Assembly (NCBI GenBank): GCA_011620595.1
Contig: WOYX01000018.1
Coordinates: 17,744-63,414 of the forward strand
Source: Bacteroidales bacterium
GTDB taxonomy: Bacteria > Bacteroidota > Bacteroidia > Bacteroidales > VadinHA17
Direction of reading: 5' to 3'
Length of the DNA stretch: 45,671 nucleotides
In this document: positions 44,274 through 45,671 of the stretch, in pieces
Layout of the letters: the number at the start of each line of letters is the position of its first letter
Numbering within the stretch: the first letter of the stretch is position 1
Translations under genes and position numbers: made by a program
Notes under the pieces: generated by a model
What the model saw: only the letters and a program-made list of their open reading frames with translations
What the model was told of the DNA's origin: nothing
Database searches by the model: none

Positions 44274-45655
44274 CGGAAGACTTTTTTCAGGGATACAGGG
44301 GAGAGGCGCTGGCGCTGCTCAAAAAATACAGCGTGAGGGTCTGGGGCAATGCCGAGATAGAGACCACCCGCGGACTCTTCAGGGGCACGGTGCTGCCACG
44401 GGCCGAGAACAACGATGACCTCCACATAGTTATCAAGATCGAGAGCGGTTATAATATAGGTATCGATGTCACCACCGTCACCCGGATGACGGAAACGGGA
44501 TACAACAAGGCCAACTACAAGATTCCCGAGAAGGAGTTCCCCTATTCCGATGACAAGCCGACGGTGAAGCTGCTGGGTACAGGCGGTACCATAGCTTCGA
44601 GGCTCGACTACCGCACGGGGGCGGTGATACCTGCATTTTCCCCCGGGGAGTTGTACGGAGCAGTGCCGGAGCTGGCTGACGTATGCAACATCCACACAGA
44701 GAAGCTTTTCGGCGTTTTCTCAGAAAACATGGGCCCCGAGCAGTACATGACCCTGGCAAAGGCTATCGGAAAGGAGATCGCTGAGGGTATCGACGGGATA
44801 GTAATAGGCCATGGCACCGATACTCTTCATCATACCGCCGCTGCTCTTTCATTCATGGTGCAGAAGCCGCCGGTGCCGATAATACTTGTCGGATCGCAGC
44901 GTTCATCCGACCGGCCATCGTCCGACGCCGCCCTCAACCTGATACACGCCGCCACGGCAGCAGGACACGGCGACATCGCCGAGGTGATGGTCTGCATGTT
45001 CGGCCCCACAAGTGATGAATACGGCTTTCTTCACCGCGGCACCAGGGTGCGCAAGATGCACAGCTCGTACAGGTCGACGTTCCGCACCATAGGCGACACG
45101 CCTGTTGCGACCGTCAGACGCGGCGAGGTGAAGCCGATAAAGAAGGATTACAACCCGCGGCGCAGCGACCGTGATGTAAAAATCATGCCCTACTTCAACG
45201 AGGACGTGACGATGATCTACTTCTACCCCCACATGAAGGTTGAGATGTTCCACTCGCTCATTGATCAGGGGTACAAGGGCATCATCATCGTGGGTACGGG
45301 ACTGGGACATGTCAACAGGGAGCTCTACCCGGCGCTGGAGCGCGCACAGAAGGAGAATGTGGCTGTCTACATGACGCTCCAGACTATCTGGGGTTACGTC
45401 CATATGTTCGTCTATGAGACCGGCCGCGATATGATGGCCAAGGGTGTGATACCACTCGGTAACATGCTTCCTGAGGTTGCCTGGGCGAAGTTGGGCTGGG
45501 CGCTGGGTCAGACAGATGATCTTGAGGAGGTGAAGAAGATCATGCTGACACCTGTCAATGACGAGATCACCGAACGGGAACCCTATAACGGTTACCTGGT
45601 CTACCAGGGTGGCGTACCCGAGGTGGAGGAATTCATCCGACGCGTCCACAAATAA
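44270..45655 (+). CDS. gatD: Archaeal-type Glu-tRNA(Gln) amidotransferase subunit D
   Basis: GatD is an L-asparaginase-like glutaminase that frees ammonia from Gln (or Asn) for GatE. Residues 1-95 form the GatD-specific N-terminal domain (VLPRAENNDDLHIVIKIESG, YNIGIDV), absent from ordinary asparaginases. The asparaginase domain keeps the catalytic set: Thr107 in GTGGTIASR, Thr183-Asp184 in GHGTDTLHHT, and Lys262 in GTRVRKMHSS. The rest, with VGSQRSSDRPSSDAALNL and GTGLGHVN, is collinear with archaeal GatD. At 461 residues it is slightly longer than archaeal versions. Its ATG overlaps the gatE stop, favouring equal synthesis of the two subunits of the expected D2E2 complex. Confidence 0.95.
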   Translation: MTEDFFQGYRGEALALLKKYSVRVWGNAEIETTRGLFRGTVLPRAENNDDLHIVIKIESGYNIGIDVTTVTRMTETGYNKANYKIPEKEFPYSDDKPTVKLLGTGGTIASRLDYRTGAVIPAFSPGELYGAVPELADVCNIHTEKLFGVFSENMGPEQYMTLAKAIGKEIAEGIDGIVIGHGTDTLHHTAAALSFMVQKPPVPIILVGSQRSSDRPSSDAALNLIHAATAAGHGDIAEVMVCMFGPTSDEYGFLHRGTRVRKMHSSYRSTFRTIGDTPVATVRRGEVKPIKKDYNPRRSDRDVKIMPYFNEDVTMIYFYPHMKVEMFHSLIDQGYKGIIIVGTGLGHVNRELYPALERAQKENVAVYMTLQTIWGYVHMFVYETGRDMMAKGVIPLGNMLPEVAWAKLGWALGQTDDLEEVKKIMLTPVNDEITEREPYNGYLVYQGGVPEVEEFIRRVHK

Positions 45656-45671
45656 CCAGAAAGTCGAAAGT

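Noticed and set aside
44903-45649. 248-codon minus-strand open frame over gatD
   Set aside because: Antisense shadow of a clearly coding gatD.
42222-45655. Reading gatE-gatD as ordinary gatB plus a free L-asparaginase gene
   Set aside because: GatB lacks the AspRS-like insertion and the GVPNETR...RMYPDTD signature and is about 200 residues shorter; free asparaginases lack the N-terminal GatD domain.

Overview
The window looks like a chromosomal segment of a Bacteroidota bacterium, probably a Bacteroidales/Marinilabiliales-type lineage. The grounds are a type IX secretion (T9SS) type B C-terminal sorting domain beside a PorP/SprF protein, two-component-style propeller proteins, DUF3857 transglutaminase-like proteins, DUF4783 next to nadC, a NamZ/DUF1343 lipoprotein, and Bacteroidota-style -7 elements (TAnnTTTG) upstream of many starts. 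No tRNA, rRNA, CRISPR array, insertion sequence or prophage was recognised.

Layout. 1-2955 (+): an RNA pseudouridine synthase whose frame is open to the window edge, then era and der, a ribosome-maturation cluster. 3071-3595 (+): a small lipoprotein. 3710-13874 (-): a tightly packed five-gene operon, read from high to low coordinates: a repeat-rich T9SS type B cargo, PorP/SprF, a PD40/PKD protein, an unknown secreted protein, and a propeller-transmembrane-PP2C phosphatase. 13957-18168 (-): rlmH followed by a large multi-pass NtrY-like histidine kinase, ended by a hairpin terminator. 18482-20789 (+): DUF4783, nadC and a YihY/BrkB membrane protein. 20792-30246 (-): a four-gene operon with two paralogous TIG/kelch lipoproteins and two DUF3857/transglutaminase-like proteins, one with an intact active site and one apparently dead. 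30377-31609 (+): an outer-membrane beta-barrel protein. 31634-33139 (-): a glutamine synthetase-family enzyme. 33280-34587 (+): an unknown lipoprotein. 34602-37229 (-): valS. 37461-38657 (+): an aminotransferase. 38721-39277 (+): a toxin-antitoxin pair with a nonsense-interrupted toxin. 39352-40527 (-): NamZ-like lipoprotein. 40766-42010 (+): LolC/E-type permease, preceded by a heptamer repeat tract. 42222-45655 (+): gatE-gatD.

The most notable content is the last pair. The genes encode both subunits of the archaeal-type Glu-tRNA(Gln) amidotransferase GatDE, overlapping by four bases. This enzyme is classically regarded as restricted to archaea, while bacteria use GatCAB or GlnRS, so its presence in an otherwise ordinary Bacteroidota neighbourhood bears on how this organism makes Gln-tRNA(Gln). 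Other points worth a look are the T9SS cargo operon with a built-in phosphatase regulator, the paired active and inactive transglutaminase-like proteins with TIG/kelch lipoproteins, a 22-bp tandem repeat that carries the end of rlmH into the start of the kinase gene, a duplicated 3' gene end at 3645-3735, and the seven-unit heptamer tract before the permease.
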